Source: Betaproteobacteria bacterium Ga0077540
GTDB taxonomy: Bacteria; Pseudomonadota; Gammaproteobacteria; Burkholderiales; Methylophilaceae
Direction: 5' to 3'
DNA length: 64,000 nt
Assembly (NCBI GenBank): GCA_001464125.1
Contig: LNEP01000003.1
Location: 62,001-126,000, forward strand
How positions within the stretch are numbered: the stretch's first letter is position 1; every line of letters begins with the position of its first letter. A program made the translations under genes and the position numbers. Below are positions 45,148-55,728 of the stretch, in pieces. The notes below the pieces were generated by a model, which worked only from the letters and a program-made list of their open reading frames with translations, had not been told where the DNA came from and ran no database searches.

Positions 45148-46458
45148 TCATGGTTGAAAGCGCGTGGCAGCCCAATAATCCAAAGCTGCAGCAACGGTAA
45201 AGAACGAACCAAACACTATAATTTTATCATTTTTCGCTACACTTTTATATGCACTAGACAAAGCCAACTCAATGTTACGGTGCGCCTTTACTGGCGAGTT
45301 GACAGTACAACTACTGAAAATATTTTCCAGATCATTTAACTTTGCTGCGCGTGGATGGTTGATTTCTGCAACATGCCACGTATCAAACTCCTGCATTAAT
45401 ATTTTAACGACAGCTTGTATATCTTTATCGGCAAGCATGGAAAAAACTGCAACCAAACGCCCTTCTTTTGGCATGTTTTTTCGTAACGCGGTAAGGTTAT
45501 CCAATAAGGATTCTGCTGCTTGCGGATTATGTGCTACATCTACAATGACATCTGGAGCATGATTTAAATATTGAAAACGGCCTGGCAACTGTACTTTTGG
45601 TAGTGTGTCTACAATCACAGCATCCGCTACTGGCAATATTCGATTTAAGGCTCGGATAGCGTATATAACCGATGCAGCATTGTCACGCTGAAACATGCCA
45701 GCTAGCGACAAGGAAGGCATATCCAGCACCCCGTTTACATCTCTGTAACGCCACGAACCCTCTCCCGCCTCAACAAAAAATGCTTGCTGAATACACTTCA
45801 GTTGCGCACCTTGATTTATCGCATAATTTACGAGGCTTTGTGGTGGGGAGCGGTCGCCACAGATTGCGATTTGGTGAGCACGATAAACACCCGCTTTTTC
45901 CAATCCTATCTTTTCGCGTGTATCACCAAGATACTCCATGTGATCCATGTCTACATTCGTAACTAGTGCGCAATCTGCATCCAATATATTGACTGCATCC
46001 AAACGCCCACCCAAACCAACTTCCAACACCAACACATCAAGAGGTTGTTGCGAGAAATGCCAAAATGCAGCCAACGTCCCCATCTCAAAATAGGTAAGTT
46101 CTATGGCTTCTCTCGCAGACTCAACAGCATCAAACGCATCGCAAAGTGCCTGATTAGAAATTTCATCACAGCAAATGCGCACCCGCTCGTGATAACGCTG
46201 CAAATGTGGGGAGGTGTAGCAACCAACGCGATATCCGGCTTTGGCGTACACCTGTTCAAGCATGGCACATGAAGAACCTTTGCCATTAGTACCAGCAACG
46301 GTCACTATGACGGGACGTTTATATTGATTAAACAGAGCCAAGCGCTGAGCTACAACAGATACACGCTCCAAGCCCATCGCGATAGATTTTGGATGAAGCG
46401 CTTCAATGTACGCAAGCCATGCATCCACAGACTTTGGCTTGGTGTTGTTTTTGCTCAC
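45148..46458 (-). CDS. folC: Bifunctional folylpolyglutamate synthase / dihydrofolate synthase
   Basis: 436 residues with a GTG start at 46458. The P-loop VTVAGTNGKGSSCAMLE lies at about 53-69, and VLEVGLGGRLDAVN is the Mur-ligase-family signature. It adds glutamate to dihydropteroate and to folates. It lies 12 bp after accD. Confidence 0.96.
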   Translation of the reverse strand: MSKNNTKPKSVDAWLAYIEALHPKSIAMGLERVSVVAQRLALFNQYKRPVIVTVAGTNGKGSSCAMLEQVYAKAGYRVGCYTSPHLQRYHERVRICCDEISNQALCDAFDAVESAREAIELTYFEMGTLAAFWHFSQQPLDVLVLEVGLGGRLDAVNILDADCALVTNVDMDHMEYLGDTREKIGLEKAGVYRAHQIAICGDRSPPQSLVNYAINQGAQLKCIQQAFFVEAGEGSWRYRDVNGVLDMPSLSLAGMFQRDNAASVIYAIRALNRILPVADAVIVDTLPKVQLPGRFQYLNHAPDVIVDVAHNPQAAESLLDNLTALRKNMPKEGRLVAVFSMLADKDIQAVVKILMQEFDTWHVAEINHPRAAKLNDLENIFSSCTVNSPVKAHRNIELALSSAYKSVAKNDKIIVFGSFFTVAAALDYWAATRFQP

Positions 46459-46470
46459 AGAATAGTCTTG

Positions 46471-47337
46471 TTAGGCAACTTTAGGTATTTTGAGTAAGCT
46501 TGATAACATGCTCGATAGTCGCTGGCGCATCTCACGACGGTCCATGATGAGATCAATTGCTCCGTGCGCAAGCAAAAACTCCGAACGCTGAAAGCCTTCT
46601 GGCAGAGTCTCACGCACTGTTTGCTCAATTACTCGTGGACCAGCAAACCCAATCAAGGCATTCGGTTCTGCAATGATAATGTCGCCAAGCATCGCAAAGC
46701 TAGCAGAAACACCGCCCATCGTTGGATCAGCCAAAATAGAAACATAAGGCATACCCGCTTCAGATAGCTTGGTAAGTGCAGCGCTGGTTTTTGCCATCTG
46801 CATCAGTGATAACAAGCCCTCTTGCATGCGTGCGCCGCCACTAGCAGACACACAAATAAAGGGAGATTTTTGATCAATCGCGGCTTGCACACCGCGCACG
46901 AAACGCTCACCAACGACGGCACCCATAGAGCCGCCCATGAACTTGAATTCAAACACTGCAGCAACGACAGGCAAGCCTTGTATCGCGCCCTTCATGACAA
47001 TCAGCGCATCCTTCTCGCCCACTTCTTTTTGAGCTTGCTTCATGCGCTCTGCATAAGTTTTACTGTCTTTAAATTTCAATGCATCTACTGGACTCACATC
47101 CTCGCCCACTTCAATGCGGTTTTCCGGATCCAACAGTGCATTCAGTCTAGCACGTGCGCCAATACGGTTGTGATGCCCACATTTGGGACAGACCTCAGCA
47201 TTAGTTTCCAAATCAGATCGATAAAGCACTGTCTGGCACGAATCACATTTGCTCCATAAGCCCTCAGGTACATTTCGTTTTTGCACAGAGCCAACGGCTC
47301 GTTTTACTTTTTGCGGTATTTTATCTAACCAACTCAT
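46471..47337 (-). CDS. accD: Acetyl-CoA carboxylase carboxyltransferase beta subunit
   Basis: 288 residues. The N-terminal zinc ribbon is [24 protein letters not shown] (about 32-56). The crotonase-like carboxyltransferase core includes [11 protein letters not shown]. With AccA it transfers carboxyl from biotin to acetyl-CoA. It is placed between folC and trpA as in most betaproteobacteria. Confidence 0.97.
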   Translation of the reverse strand: MSWLDKIPQKVKRAVGSVQKRNVPEGLWSKCDSCQTVLYRSDLETNAEVCPKCGHHNRIGARARLNALLDPENRIEVGEDVSPVDALKFKDSKTYAERMKQAQKEVGEKDALIVMKGAIQGLPVVAAVFEFKFMGGSMGAVVGERFVRGVQAAIDQKSPFICVSASGGARMQEGLLSLMQMAKTSAALTKLSEAGMPYVSILADPTMGGVSASFAMLGDIIIAEPNALIGFAGPRVIEQTVRETLPEGFQRSEFLLAHGAIDLIMDRREMRQRLSSMLSSLLKIPKVA

Positions 47338-47372
47338 GGCTGCTCCAAGATTTTTATCTTTATATTGTTCAG

Positions 47373-48173
47373 TTAAGAAGCGTCTATAGCTTCGCGCAGT
47401 TCTTGCACTAACTTACTGACATTATCAATTAAATTCTCTTCGGTAGAGGCTTCAATCGTCAACACCATTCGGCTACCTACGACAATGGCGTCCGCAATCG
47501 TAGCCACAGATTTAGCTGTGGCTGCATCTTTCACACCAAAACCTACGCCTATCGGCAAGTTAGTTTTAGATTTAATCTCGGCAACTCGTTTACTTACCTC
47601 TTGGATATCAAGATTCGCTGCACCTGTCACACCCTTCAATGAGACATAATACAAAAATCCTGTCGCCTGTTGCACAATCAAATCCGTGCGCGCCGGCTCT
47701 GTCGTTGGAGAAAGAAGGAAAATACTATCAATTCCAGCAGCAGTGAGTGCAGTGGTGAACTTGCTGCATTCCTCTGGTGGATAATCCACGGTCAGCACGC
47801 CATCCACGCCAGCCTGATGCGCGAGTTGTGTGAATTGCTGAATGCCCATCGCCTCCACTGGATTGGCATAACCCATTAACACAACTGGAGTCTTTTGATC
47901 GGATTTTCTGAACTCACTGACCATCTCAAGCACTTTGCGCAGGCCTACTTTATGCACCAAAGCGCGCTCACTGGCACGTTGTATCACCGGGCCATCTGCC
48001 ATCGGATCAGAAAACGGCACACCCAACTCAATCATGTCAGCACCATGTTTAACCATGGCATGCATCAGTGGCACTGTACATTTTGGATGCGGATCACCTG
48101 CTGTGATATATGGAACCAGTGCTTTTTTTTGTTGAGATTTCAGTAAATCAAAAGTAGATTGAATGCGTGACAT
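47373..48173 (-). CDS. trpA: Tryptophan synthase alpha subunit
   Basis: 266 residues. Catalytic Glu in [19 protein letters not shown] and Asp in VDYPPEE; GVTGA and GFGVKD phosphate-binding loops are present. It cleaves indole-3-glycerol phosphate and channels indole to TrpB. It lies 5 bp after trpB. Confidence 0.97.
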   Translation of the reverse strand: MSRIQSTFDLLKSQQKKALVPYITAGDPHPKCTVPLMHAMVKHGADMIELGVPFSDPMADGPVIQRASERALVHKVGLRKVLEMVSEFRKSDQKTPVVLMGYANPVEAMGIQQFTQLAHQAGVDGVLTVDYPPEECSKFTTALTAAGIDSIFLLSPTTEPARTDLIVQQATGFLYYVSLKGVTGAANLDIQEVSKRVAEIKSKTNLPIGVGFGVKDAATAKSVATIADAIVVGSRMVLTIEASTEENLIDNVSKLVQELREAIDAS

Positions 48174-48178
48174 GGGGT

Positions 48179-49381
48179 TTAGAGAGTAATGTTAGAAAGT
48201 TTTGCAACGGTGTTAATGTCTTTATCACCACGTCCTGATAAATTGACCAGAATAATTTGGTCCTTCGACATGGTTTTAGCCATTTTTTCCGCATATGCTA
48301 AAGCATGGCTGGATTCCAATGCGGGAATAATACCCTCAGTTCGACACAGATTATGGAAAGCTGCCATCGCCTCATCATCAGTAATCGCCACATACTCAGC
48401 CCGCTTAATGTCTTTTAACCATGCATGTTCAGGGCCAACGCCAGGGTAATCTAAACCAGCAGAAACAGAATGGGTTTCAATGATGTTACCGTCTGCGTCT
48501 TGCATTAAATAGGTTCGATTTCCGTGTAACACACCGACTGGACTATTCGCAGTTAAAGGTGCTGCATGCATACCGGTTTCAAGTCCATGACCGGCAGCCT
48601 CAACACCAATCAAGCGTACATTGGGTACATCGATGTATGGGTAAAAAATGCCCATGGCATTAGAGCCACCGCCCACACATGCCACTACTGCATCGGGCTG
48701 ACGCCCCACCATCTCTTGCATTTGGCGCTTGGCTTCAACACCAATCACAGCTTGGAAATCACGCACCATCATTGGGTATGGATGTGGCCCAGCCACGGTA
48801 CCGATGATGTAAAACGTATTGGAAATATTGGTCACCCAATCACGCATCGCCTCATTCAAAGCATCTTTGAGCGTTTTGGAACCACTTTCCACCGGCACCA
48901 CAGTGGCACCCAGTAGCTTCATTCTAAATACATTAGGGGCTTGGCGTTTAACATCCTCAGAGCCCATGTAAACCACGCATTCAAGGCCCAAACGTGCAGC
49001 AATCGTTGCGGTTGCTACGCCATGCTGCCCTGCCCCGGTCTCAGCAATGACACGTGGTTTGCCCATGCGTTTGGCCAGCAACGCCTGACCAATCGTGTTA
49101 TTGACCTTGTGAGCACCGGTGTGATTTAAGTCTTCACGTTTAAGATAAATCTGTGCCCCACCAATTTTGTCAGATAGCCTTTTGGCATGATAGATTGGAC
49201 TTGGACGACCCACAAAATGTTTTAAATCATAAGCAAACTCTGCTAAAAACTCTGGGTCATGACGATACTTTTCATACATGACGCGCAGTTCTTCCAACGC
49301 TTCAACCAATGTTTCTGCGACGAAAATACCGCCAAATTGACCAAAATGCCCACGCTCATCTGGCATGTCATACACTTGCAT
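48179..49381 (-). CDS. trpB: Tryptophan synthase beta subunit
   Basis: 400 residues. The PLP lysine is in [11 protein letters not shown], and [13 protein letters not shown] and GGGSNAMG are present. It joins indole and serine to give tryptophan. No Trp-rich leader peptide is seen in the 15 bp between trpF and trpB. Confidence 0.98.
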   Translation of the reverse strand: MQVYDMPDERGHFGQFGGIFVAETLVEALEELRVMYEKYRHDPEFLAEFAYDLKHFVGRPSPIYHAKRLSDKIGGAQIYLKREDLNHTGAHKVNNTIGQALLAKRMGKPRVIAETGAGQHGVATATIAARLGLECVVYMGSEDVKRQAPNVFRMKLLGATVVPVESGSKTLKDALNEAMRDWVTNISNTFYIIGTVAGPHPYPMMVRDFQAVIGVEAKRQMQEMVGRQPDAVVACVGGGSNAMGIFYPYIDVPNVRLIGVEAAGHGLETGMHAAPLTANSPVGVLHGNRTYLMQDADGNIIETHSVSAGLDYPGVGPEHAWLKDIKRAEYVAITDDEAMAAFHNLCRTEGIIPALESSHALAYAEKMAKTMSKDQIILVNLSGRGDKDINTVAKLSNITL

Positions 49382-49396
49382 GATTTTGCTCCAAAT

Positions 49397-50020
49397 CTAA
49401 CTTCTTAATTGATCTACTTCACGCATAAATGAAGCAATTTTTGCTTCATCTTTAATACCTTTGCTCATTTCCACCCCACCACTCACATCCACAGCGTAGG
49501 GCTTGACCTGCATGATTGCATTGGCAACATTCTCTGCCGTCAACCCACCAGCTAAAACAACAGGTAGCGATAGGTTCTTGGGAATTAAATGCCAGTCAAA
49601 TACTTGACCAGTACCCCCAAAAGCTTGCTCAGAATAAGCATCTAATAGCAATGCTTTAGCCTGATGATAATCAGCTTCGTATTGTAACAAATTTGTGTCA
49701 GTTTTAACGCGCACTGCCTTGTAATACGGCATATTAATTTGCGCACATTCAGTTGGCGTTTCATCACCGTGAAACTGCAGACAATCCAAGCGCACACGTT
49801 TCAACACAGATTCAATTTCCATAGGCGCCGCGTTTACAAATAGGCCCACAGCACTGACATATGGAGGTAAGGCAGCAACAATCTGTTCTGCCTGCTCAAT
49901 GCTGACGTTTCTTGGGCTTGGCGCATAAAACACCAAACCAATTGCATCAGCACCATGCTTCACCGCCGCCAACGCATCTTCCGGACGAGTGATACCACAT
50001 ATTTTGACTCTTGTACGCAA
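49397..50020 (-). CDS. trpF: Phosphoribosylanthranilate isomerase
   Basis: 207 residues with a TTG start at 50020 and a weak GAGAA site. KICGIT carries the catalytic Cys near residue 7; VDVSGGVE the phosphate loop. It catalyses the Amadori step of tryptophan synthesis. A 71-bp gap after truA could hold a promoter but none is convincing. Confidence 0.95.
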   Translation of the reverse strand: MRTRVKICGITRPEDALAAVKHGADAIGLVFYAPSPRNVSIEQAEQIVAALPPYVSAVGLFVNAAPMEIESVLKRVRLDCLQFHGDETPTECAQINMPYYKAVRVKTDTNLLQYEADYHQAKALLLDAYSEQAFGGTGQVFDWHLIPKNLSLPVVLAGGLTAENVANAIMQVKPYAVDVSGGVEMSKGIKDEAKIASFMREVDQLRS

Positions 50021-50091
50021 TTAAATTCTCGATAACATATTGATAATGAAGATTAACTTAATCTATCCTATAAGTCACAGGATTTGAACAT

Positions 50092-50871
50092 TCAAATAAA
50101 ACTAAGTTGCCTATAAGTATTTGGCAAGCCCCACTTGTCACTGTAACGCACACCACTCAAATACAAGCCATTGGGTGAAAATGTAGGCGGCGACTTTGTT
50201 CTATCGGCTTGCTTGAGTAAAATTTGGATAGACTCGGGCGTTTGCTTACCCGATCCAACATAAATCAACGCGCCTACCATGTTACGCACCTGATGTTGTA
50301 AGAAGGCGTTTGCAGAAAAATCAAACACAAAGTAATTATCGACTTGGCGTACATCCGCCACAGACAAATGTTTAACAGGCGATTTTGCCTGACACTCGCT
50401 TGCACGAAATGCACTGAAATCATGCTCCCCACGCAAATATGTGATAGCAACTTGCATCTTCTCAAGTGAAAGCGGCTGATGATACCAACCTACCGATTGA
50501 TGTGAAATTGCAGATGGCTGTGGCTGATTAATTAGTATGTACTGATAACTACGCTGTGTCGCAGAAAATCTTGCATGAAAATGCTCGTCAACCTCATGTG
50601 CCCACAGCACCCTAATACCAGCTGGCAGATAGGCATTTACGCCACGCACCCAAGCTGTGATGGGGCGAGACGCAACTGTTTCAAAATGCGCCACTTGCAT
50701 TAGCGCATGTACACCTGTATCTGTTCTACCAGCGGCATGCAAACGGACTGGGTGCAAAGCAATCATTTTAATCGCTAATTCAAGTGCATCTTGAACCCCT
50801 TGCTGATTAGGCTGACTCTGCCAACCACAGAAATCAGCCCCATTGTACTCAAGCCCTAGCGCGATAAGCAT
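50092..50871 (-). CDS. truA: tRNA pseudouridine synthase A
   Basis: 259 residues. The catalytic Asp is in AAGRTDTGVHA (about residue 53). It modifies uridines 38-40 of many tRNAs. It begins directly after the stop of the upstream membrane protein gene. Confidence 0.96.
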   Translation of the reverse strand: MLIALGLEYNGADFCGWQSQPNQQGVQDALELAIKMIALHPVRLHAAGRTDTGVHALMQVAHFETVASRPITAWVRGVNAYLPAGIRVLWAHEVDEHFHARFSATQRSYQYILINQPQPSAISHQSVGWYHQPLSLEKMQVAITYLRGEHDFSAFRASECQAKSPVKHLSVADVRQVDNYFVFDFSANAFLQHQVRNMVGALIYVGSGKQTPESIQILLKQADRTKSPPTFSPNGLYLSGVRYSDKWGLPNTYRQLSFI

Positions 50872-51492
50872 TTAAAGAACCACCCAATACAGCATTCCCA
50901 GAAGCAAGCAAAAAGTCAGCATATAATCCTGCGGCTTGAATATATCGACATCTATCGTAACAAAAGTATGCGGCAACTGACCATGGCTTAGATGAGCATC
51001 AAGCGCACCATCTAAATCGAACATATTAGATCCCATCAACGGTTGACGCGATTCAGCATAATGTAAAGTTAACCATATACGTACAGCAAACTTTTCCGCA
51101 TCTACACCCAAAGACTTAAGTGGCGATAGCAGTTGATAGAGACCACCTATCAGCTTGGCACGTTGCGTGGATGACATAATAAGTGCTAGGCCAGCTAATA
51201 TCGCCACAATATTTAGCATTTGCGATAAGCCAGCTACCAGACCCTCATATGTTGGCCGTAGTGGCATTTTCCAATACTGGAAATATTCTCCTGGAGTTGA
51301 AAATGTGTAGATGATTATCAAAATAATTAACAACCACTTCACTCGACGCAAGGAATAAGTGAAAACACGCGCAGAAAAAATAAACGCCACACAACTCAAT
51401 ACACATACTAAGATAACCAATTGATTGTGTTGCATAAAACTTAGCGCCAATGCTAGTGAAGCTAAGCAAAAAAATTTAACTAAAACATGCAT
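50872..51492 (-). CDS. CbiQ/EcfT-like membrane protein
   Basis: 206 residues, about five or six membrane helices. The cytoplasmic segment LLSPLKSLGVDAEKFAVRIWLTLHYAE resembles the coupling helix of energy-coupling-factor T components, which contact the ATPase subunits. No EcfA ATPase or S component is in the window. It may work with distant subunits or have a different role. Its stop abuts the truA start, so it is cotranscribed with truA. Confidence 0.6.
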   Translation of the reverse strand: MHVLVKFFCLASLALALSFMQHNQLVILVCVLSCVAFIFSARVFTYSLRRVKWLLIILIIIYTFSTPGEYFQYWKMPLRPTYEGLVAGLSQMLNIVAILAGLALIMSSTQRAKLIGGLYQLLSPLKSLGVDAEKFAVRIWLTLHYAESRQPLMGSNMFDLDGALDAHLSHGQLPHTFVTIDVDIFKPQDYMLTFCLLLGMLYWVVL

Positions 51493-51530
51493 AGCGCATT
51501 ATACCTAGACTATTGCATTCATACAGCCAT

Positions 51531-51561
51531 AAAAAAAACCGACATTATGTCGGTTTTTTTT
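51531..51561. terminator. Bidirectional terminator after fimV
   Basis: AAAAAAAACCGACA-tta-TGTCGGTTTTTTTT: a 7-bp GC-containing stem with long A and T runs on both sides, 19 bp past the fimV stop. It works in either direction. Confidence 0.92.
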
Positions 51562-51579
51562 ATTTCACTGCCTAGTTAA

Positions 51580-54447
51580 TCAGCTTATTTTTTCCAACAA
51601 TTCTGATGCACGTTTGCGTTGGTTTTCACCACCTTCTTTCATCACTTCTTCAAGCAACTCTTTAGCACCGATTTTATCTTCCATATCGAGGTAAGCCATC
51701 ACCAAATCCAGCTTAGTCTCTACTTCTTCTGGCTCGCCAGCCGCCACAGCTGATTGGCTTGCTGTTGAATCAGTTGAGATATCATTCAAATCTAGATTAA
51801 TATCACTCAAATCAAAATTTGATGCTTGCGCCATGCTTAAGCCTAAATCACTAGGCTCTTCGGAGACTGGAGCATCTTCCAAGTCAATACTGAAATCCGA
51901 AATTTCATCACCCTTTATTTCTATCACCTCAGGCATGAGGGGTTCTTCTGGCTCACTAATGTCAACATCAGCATGCACTTCAGGTTCAGTAAATTGATTG
52001 TCATCTGCCGTGAAATTAGGAAAATCAATTGTCGGGACATCTAACGATTTTGGTGTATCTTCAGCTTTCACATCAAGATTGAACGCGCTCAAATCGGCCG
52101 TAGCTTCTTCAGGCATCTCAGTAGCTATATTCACGTCATCTGCTTGCAAAGATGGCTCTGGTGAGTTCATGTCTAAGTTCAAATCACCCATCGAGTAGTT
52201 TGAATCTCCAACATCTTCCTTGCCTGCTGAGTTCGTTTGTTCTGTTTGCGCTGGAGTATCCATGTCAAAATCCAATGCGCCGAGATCCAGATCAAACGGG
52301 CTTGGTTCAACCACATTTGAAATGGTAGTGCTACTACTCTCCAAATCTAATTTACCTTCGGTATTCTGCAACTCTGATTCAGCCAACTCATCTTCAGCAC
52401 TACCGAAACTTGCAAAAAAGTCGTCCTCTGCTTTGCTCGCGGCTTCTGTTGAACCATCTGCAGCCGGCACATCCACCTCTTGAGGCATATCTTCAACTTT
52501 ATAGAGAGGATTATCTGGATCCATTTTTATACCCAGTTGTGCCACCTTAGCCCATACAGGATCGGTTGCGCCTAAGGTTGTGTATAGTTCGCCAGATATT
52601 GTTTCAAACGCGGAGGTGTTGCCACTGGCCTGATAAATTTCTAAGAGTTTAAGATGTAATTCATAACGTTTAGGCTCTTTAACAATGGCATCTTTCAATA
52701 TTTCTTCAGCTTGCGCATCGCGACCATATGCCATATACACTTCTGCTTCCGCAATAGGGTCTACGTCATGCGAATCGATCATGCCACCTGATGTACTTTG
52801 AGAGAAATCGGTCAGGAATGAAGTATCTCCAGTATCTACAGTGCCACCAGCCGTGTTACCAAATACTGTGTTCGCTTTTAAACCGCCAGAGGTCATAATA
52901 CCCTCTTCAAAACTGGTCAGATTTTTCTTGCGCTTATTTCTTAAAAACAGCCAACCAGCACCTAGCAAAGCAAGTCCGCCACCCGCAAATCCTAACGTAT
53001 TTAAATCGACATTTTGTGCCATGCCTTCCAAAAAGCCAGGCTGCTCTATCTGCACAGGCGCTGGTGGTGGCGTAACAACTGGCTTAGGTGTAGTTGGATT
53101 AGCTTCAGCCGAAGGAGTAGTTGCTTCTGTTGCTGGAACTGAAGGCTGATTAACGGTTGGATTTGTTTCGACTGGTGGCGTTTCTGTTGGAGCGCTACCT
53201 TCGGCTGGCGCAACAGTAACATCTGGGTTGGATTGTGCTGCTGCATCACTCTGCATTTTCGCTAAGGCATCACTCTTTAATGCCATTAACTTTTTCATGT
53301 CTTCAATTTGCTTTTCCAAGTCTGCAGCACGACTTTGAGACTCTTTCAATGCGTTTTCTTTGGCAATCGCCTCTTCTTGCAAGGCCACCAACTTATCTTG
53401 TAATGCCTTATCGCCCGCACCGCCTTTTGTAGCATCTGCCCCTGATAATTTAACTACATCTCTTGGACCGCTTGCTGGTGGGGTTGCCTTATCTTCTGCT
53501 GCCATCACCTTACCGCTGCTTGATTGTGTAGGTGATGCGTCTTCGGCGCCTTGGCTGTCCGCAACAATTCCAGCAAGTTTATTTTTATATTCGTTCCAGT
53601 TAGCACTATGAACACGCACCTCTTTAGCAGCCGCTTTTTTGCTTGTTGATTCAAGCTCTTCTGCGCTTGGCGCACGTACGATTTGACCGACCTTAAGTCG
53701 GTTCATATTGTTACCATCGAATGCTTTAGGATTGGCTTGATACAAACCCACCAACATTTGCTCTAGACTCACACCTTCCGGCTTCATGTTTTGTGCTATT
53801 TTGGCTAATGTATCGCCACGCTGGGTTGTGTACTCTGTGCTGACAACATCTTCAACTGCTGGTGGAGGCGCCTGAACTACGTCAGGCTTAACCGCACTAG
53901 ACTTCTTTGCTTTATCAACTCCGGACGGCGCAGCTTTTGGACCACCCGTAACCGCTTCTGTTGAACCGTAGGTGCTTGGTGTAGCAGTTTGGTTAGTTGC
54001 AGTTGAAGAAGGTAGCTGCGCGGATAGGCCTTGAGATTCACTGTTATAGCCAGGAGGGTCTAACAGCAAAGTATATTCTCTAAGTAGACGACCAGATGAC
54101 CAATCGACCTGAATCAACATATCTAAAAATGCATCCGTAATAGGTTGTGCACTATTTAATTTGAGTATTGGTGCACCACGTGCATTTTTCGTGACTTGAA
54201 TTTTGATGTCATTATGTGAGGCTGGCTTTTCAATGCCTTGATTAGAATAAGCTTCATTGGAAGCTATAGCCGCACTAATAGTAGAAAGTTCTTCAGCGGT
54301 TACGGAAAGTAATTCGATATCGGCCTTTAACGGCTCACCTAATCCCGACATCACATTTAGCTTTCCCAAACCTGCCGCAAGTACGGTAGAAGGAAGAAAC
54401 GCTAGACATAAGGCAAATGCTAAATTTTTTAATTTTGGACTCTGCAC
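51580..54447 (-). CDS. fimV: FimV/HubP family polar scaffold protein
   Basis: 955 residues with a GTG start preceded by AAGGGTGGG. A signal peptide ends at about residue 24 (TVLA|AG); a FimV N-terminal domain follows; a LysM domain lies near 205-265 (TTQRGDTLAKIAQNM...LKVGQIV). A coiled coil (about 350-400) and Pro/Thr-rich linker precede one membrane helix (about 483-500). A long acidic cytoplasmic region with Asp/Leu-rich DLN-type repeats leads to a FimV C-terminal TPR-like motif (LDLVMAYLDMEDKIGAKELLEEV). It organises the cell pole for type IV pili and twitching. Upstream of asd-leu is its usual position. Confidence 0.93.
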   Translation of the reverse strand: MQSPKLKNLAFALCLAFLPSTVLAAGLGKLNVMSGLGEPLKADIELLSVTAEELSTISAAIASNEAYSNQGIEKPASHNDIKIQVTKNARGAPILKLNSAQPITDAFLDMLIQVDWSSGRLLREYTLLLDPPGYNSESQGLSAQLPSSTATNQTATPSTYGSTEAVTGGPKAAPSGVDKAKKSSAVKPDVVQAPPPAVEDVVSTEYTTQRGDTLAKIAQNMKPEGVSLEQMLVGLYQANPKAFDGNNMNRLKVGQIVRAPSAEELESTSKKAAAKEVRVHSANWNEYKNKLAGIVADSQGAEDASPTQSSSGKVMAAEDKATPPASGPRDVVKLSGADATKGGAGDKALQDKLVALQEEAIAKENALKESQSRAADLEKQIEDMKKLMALKSDALAKMQSDAAAQSNPDVTVAPAEGSAPTETPPVETNPTVNQPSVPATEATTPSAEANPTTPKPVVTPPPAPVQIEQPGFLEGMAQNVDLNTLGFAGGGLALLGAGWLFLRNKRKKNLTSFEEGIMTSGGLKANTVFGNTAGGTVDTGDTSFLTDFSQSTSGGMIDSHDVDPIAEAEVYMAYGRDAQAEEILKDAIVKEPKRYELHLKLLEIYQASGNTSAFETISGELYTTLGATDPVWAKVAQLGIKMDPDNPLYKVEDMPQEVDVPAADGSTEAASKAEDDFFASFGSAEDELAESELQNTEGKLDLESSSTTISNVVEPSPFDLDLGALDFDMDTPAQTEQTNSAGKEDVGDSNYSMGDLNLDMNSPEPSLQADDVNIATEMPEEATADLSAFNLDVKAEDTPKSLDVPTIDFPNFTADDNQFTEPEVHADVDISEPEEPLMPEVIEIKGDEISDFSIDLEDAPVSEEPSDLGLSMAQASNFDLSDINLDLNDISTDSTASQSAVAAGEPEEVETKLDLVMAYLDMEDKIGAKELLEEVMKEGGENQRKRASELLEKIS

Positions 54448-54484
54448 TATCCCACCCTTGTTTAACTTAATTTCCGCAAGAACA

Positions 54485-54513
54485 AAAATAACATCAAATA
54501 GTTAGAGATGCAA
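54485..54513 (-). promoter_or_regulatory. Sigma-70-like fimV promoter
   Basis: Minus strand TTGCAT (54513-54508), 17-bp spacer, TATTTT (54490-54485), 37 bp before the fimV start. Confidence 0.55.
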
Positions 54514-54521
54514 GCTCATAA

Positions 54522-54536
54522 CGAACATTATGTTCG
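54522..54536. promoter_or_regulatory. Perfect palindrome upstream of fimV promoter
   Basis: CGAACAT-t-ATGTTCG, 7-bp arms with one central base, ending 9 bp above the fimV -35. Its centre is about 51 bp before the predicted start, an activator-like position. It resembles a Gram-positive LexA box but with one extra base. Confidence 0.4.
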
Positions 54537-54602
54537 CCAGCTATGTATTTGTTTAATGTTATCTGTGTCATTTTAACAACGGATGACTACCGAACAGGAT
54601 TG

Positions 54603-55715
54603 CTATTGTGTCACTAAAATGCGCAACATACGTCGTAAAGGTTCTGCTGCGCCCCAAAGCAATTGATCACCTACGGTAAACGCAGAAAGGTAATCATTGC
54701 CCATCGCCAGTTTGCGCAAACGCCCCACTGGAGTTGTTAAGGTGCCAGTGACGGCGGCCGGTGTAAGCTCATGCATGCTCAGGTCACGTGAGTTTGGCAC
54801 TACTTTTGCCCATTCATTCGCCTCAGATAACATCTGATTAATTTCATCTAACGGCACATCTTTTCTTAACTTGATGGTCAGCGCCTGTGAATGGCAACGC
54901 ATGGCGCCAATACGCACACACAGACCGTCAATCACAATCGGGTTAGCTTCACGGCCAAGAATTTTATTGGTCTCTACGCCACCTTTCCACTCTTCCTTGC
55001 TTTGTCCATTACCCAAGTCTTTATCAATCCATGGAATCAAGCTGCCAGCTAATGGCACACCAAAATGTGGAGTGGGATAAGCGTCGGAACGTATAGTTTC
55101 AGCAACAGTTTTGTCGATTTCTAGAATAGCCGAGGCTGGGTCTGCTAACAAACTACTTACAGATTGATTCACCACGCCCATTTGTTTGATAAGTTCACGC
55201 ATGTTTTGAGCACCAGCACCCGATGCCGCCTGATAGGTCATGGAGGTCGCCCACTCCACCAAGTCCGCTTTGAACAAACCATTCAAAGCCATCAACATTA
55301 AAGATACGGTACAGTTGCCGCCAATCCAGTTTTTGCCACCTGCTTGCAAGGCGTCTTTAATGACATTCATGTTCACCGGGTCAAGAATAATGACTGCGTC
55401 TTTTTCCATGCGTAAAGTTGAGGCTGCATCAATCCAGTGACCATTCCAGCCGGCGCTACGTAATTGCGGAAAAATCTCAGAGGTGTAATCACCGCCCTGG
55501 CAAGAAACAATCACGTCCATGACTTTCAGATCAGCAATACTCTTGGCATCTTTAAGCGCTGGAGACTCTTTGCCAACATTGGGCGCAGCACCACCTGTTT
55601 GAGATGTCGTAAAGAATTGTGGCTCGATGTCCGCAAAATCGTTTTCCTGCATCATGCGCTGCATGAGCACAGAACCCACCATACCACGCCAACCTACAAA
55701 GCCTACTTTTAACAT
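54603..55715 (-). CDS. asd: Aspartate-semialdehyde dehydrogenase
   Basis: 370 residues, gammaproteobacterial-type Asd. [16 protein letters not shown] near the N-terminus binds NADP; the active-site Cys is in [13 protein letters not shown]. It produces aspartate semialdehyde for lysine, diaminopimelate, threonine and methionine. It lies 13 bp after leuB. Confidence 0.97.
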   Translation of the reverse strand: MLKVGFVGWRGMVGSVLMQRMMQENDFADIEPQFFTTSQTGGAAPNVGKESPALKDAKSIADLKVMDVIVSCQGGDYTSEIFPQLRSAGWNGHWIDAASTLRMEKDAVIILDPVNMNVIKDALQAGGKNWIGGNCTVSLMLMALNGLFKADLVEWATSMTYQAASGAGAQNMRELIKQMGVVNQSVSSLLADPASAILEIDKTVAETIRSDAYPTPHFGVPLAGSLIPWIDKDLGNGQSKEEWKGGVETNKILGREANPIVIDGLCVRIGAMRCHSQALTIKLRKDVPLDEINQMLSEANEWAKVVPNSRDLSMHELTPAAVTGTLTTPVGRLRKLAMGNDYLSAFTVGDQLLWGAAEPLRRMLRILVTQ

Positions 55716-55728
55716 TATGAATTCCTAT

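Noticed and set aside
54522-54536. LexA box upstream of fimV
   Set aside because: It resembles the Gram-positive LexA site but has an extra central base, and betaproteobacterial LexA uses CTGT-N8-ACAG; kept only as an unassigned palindrome.
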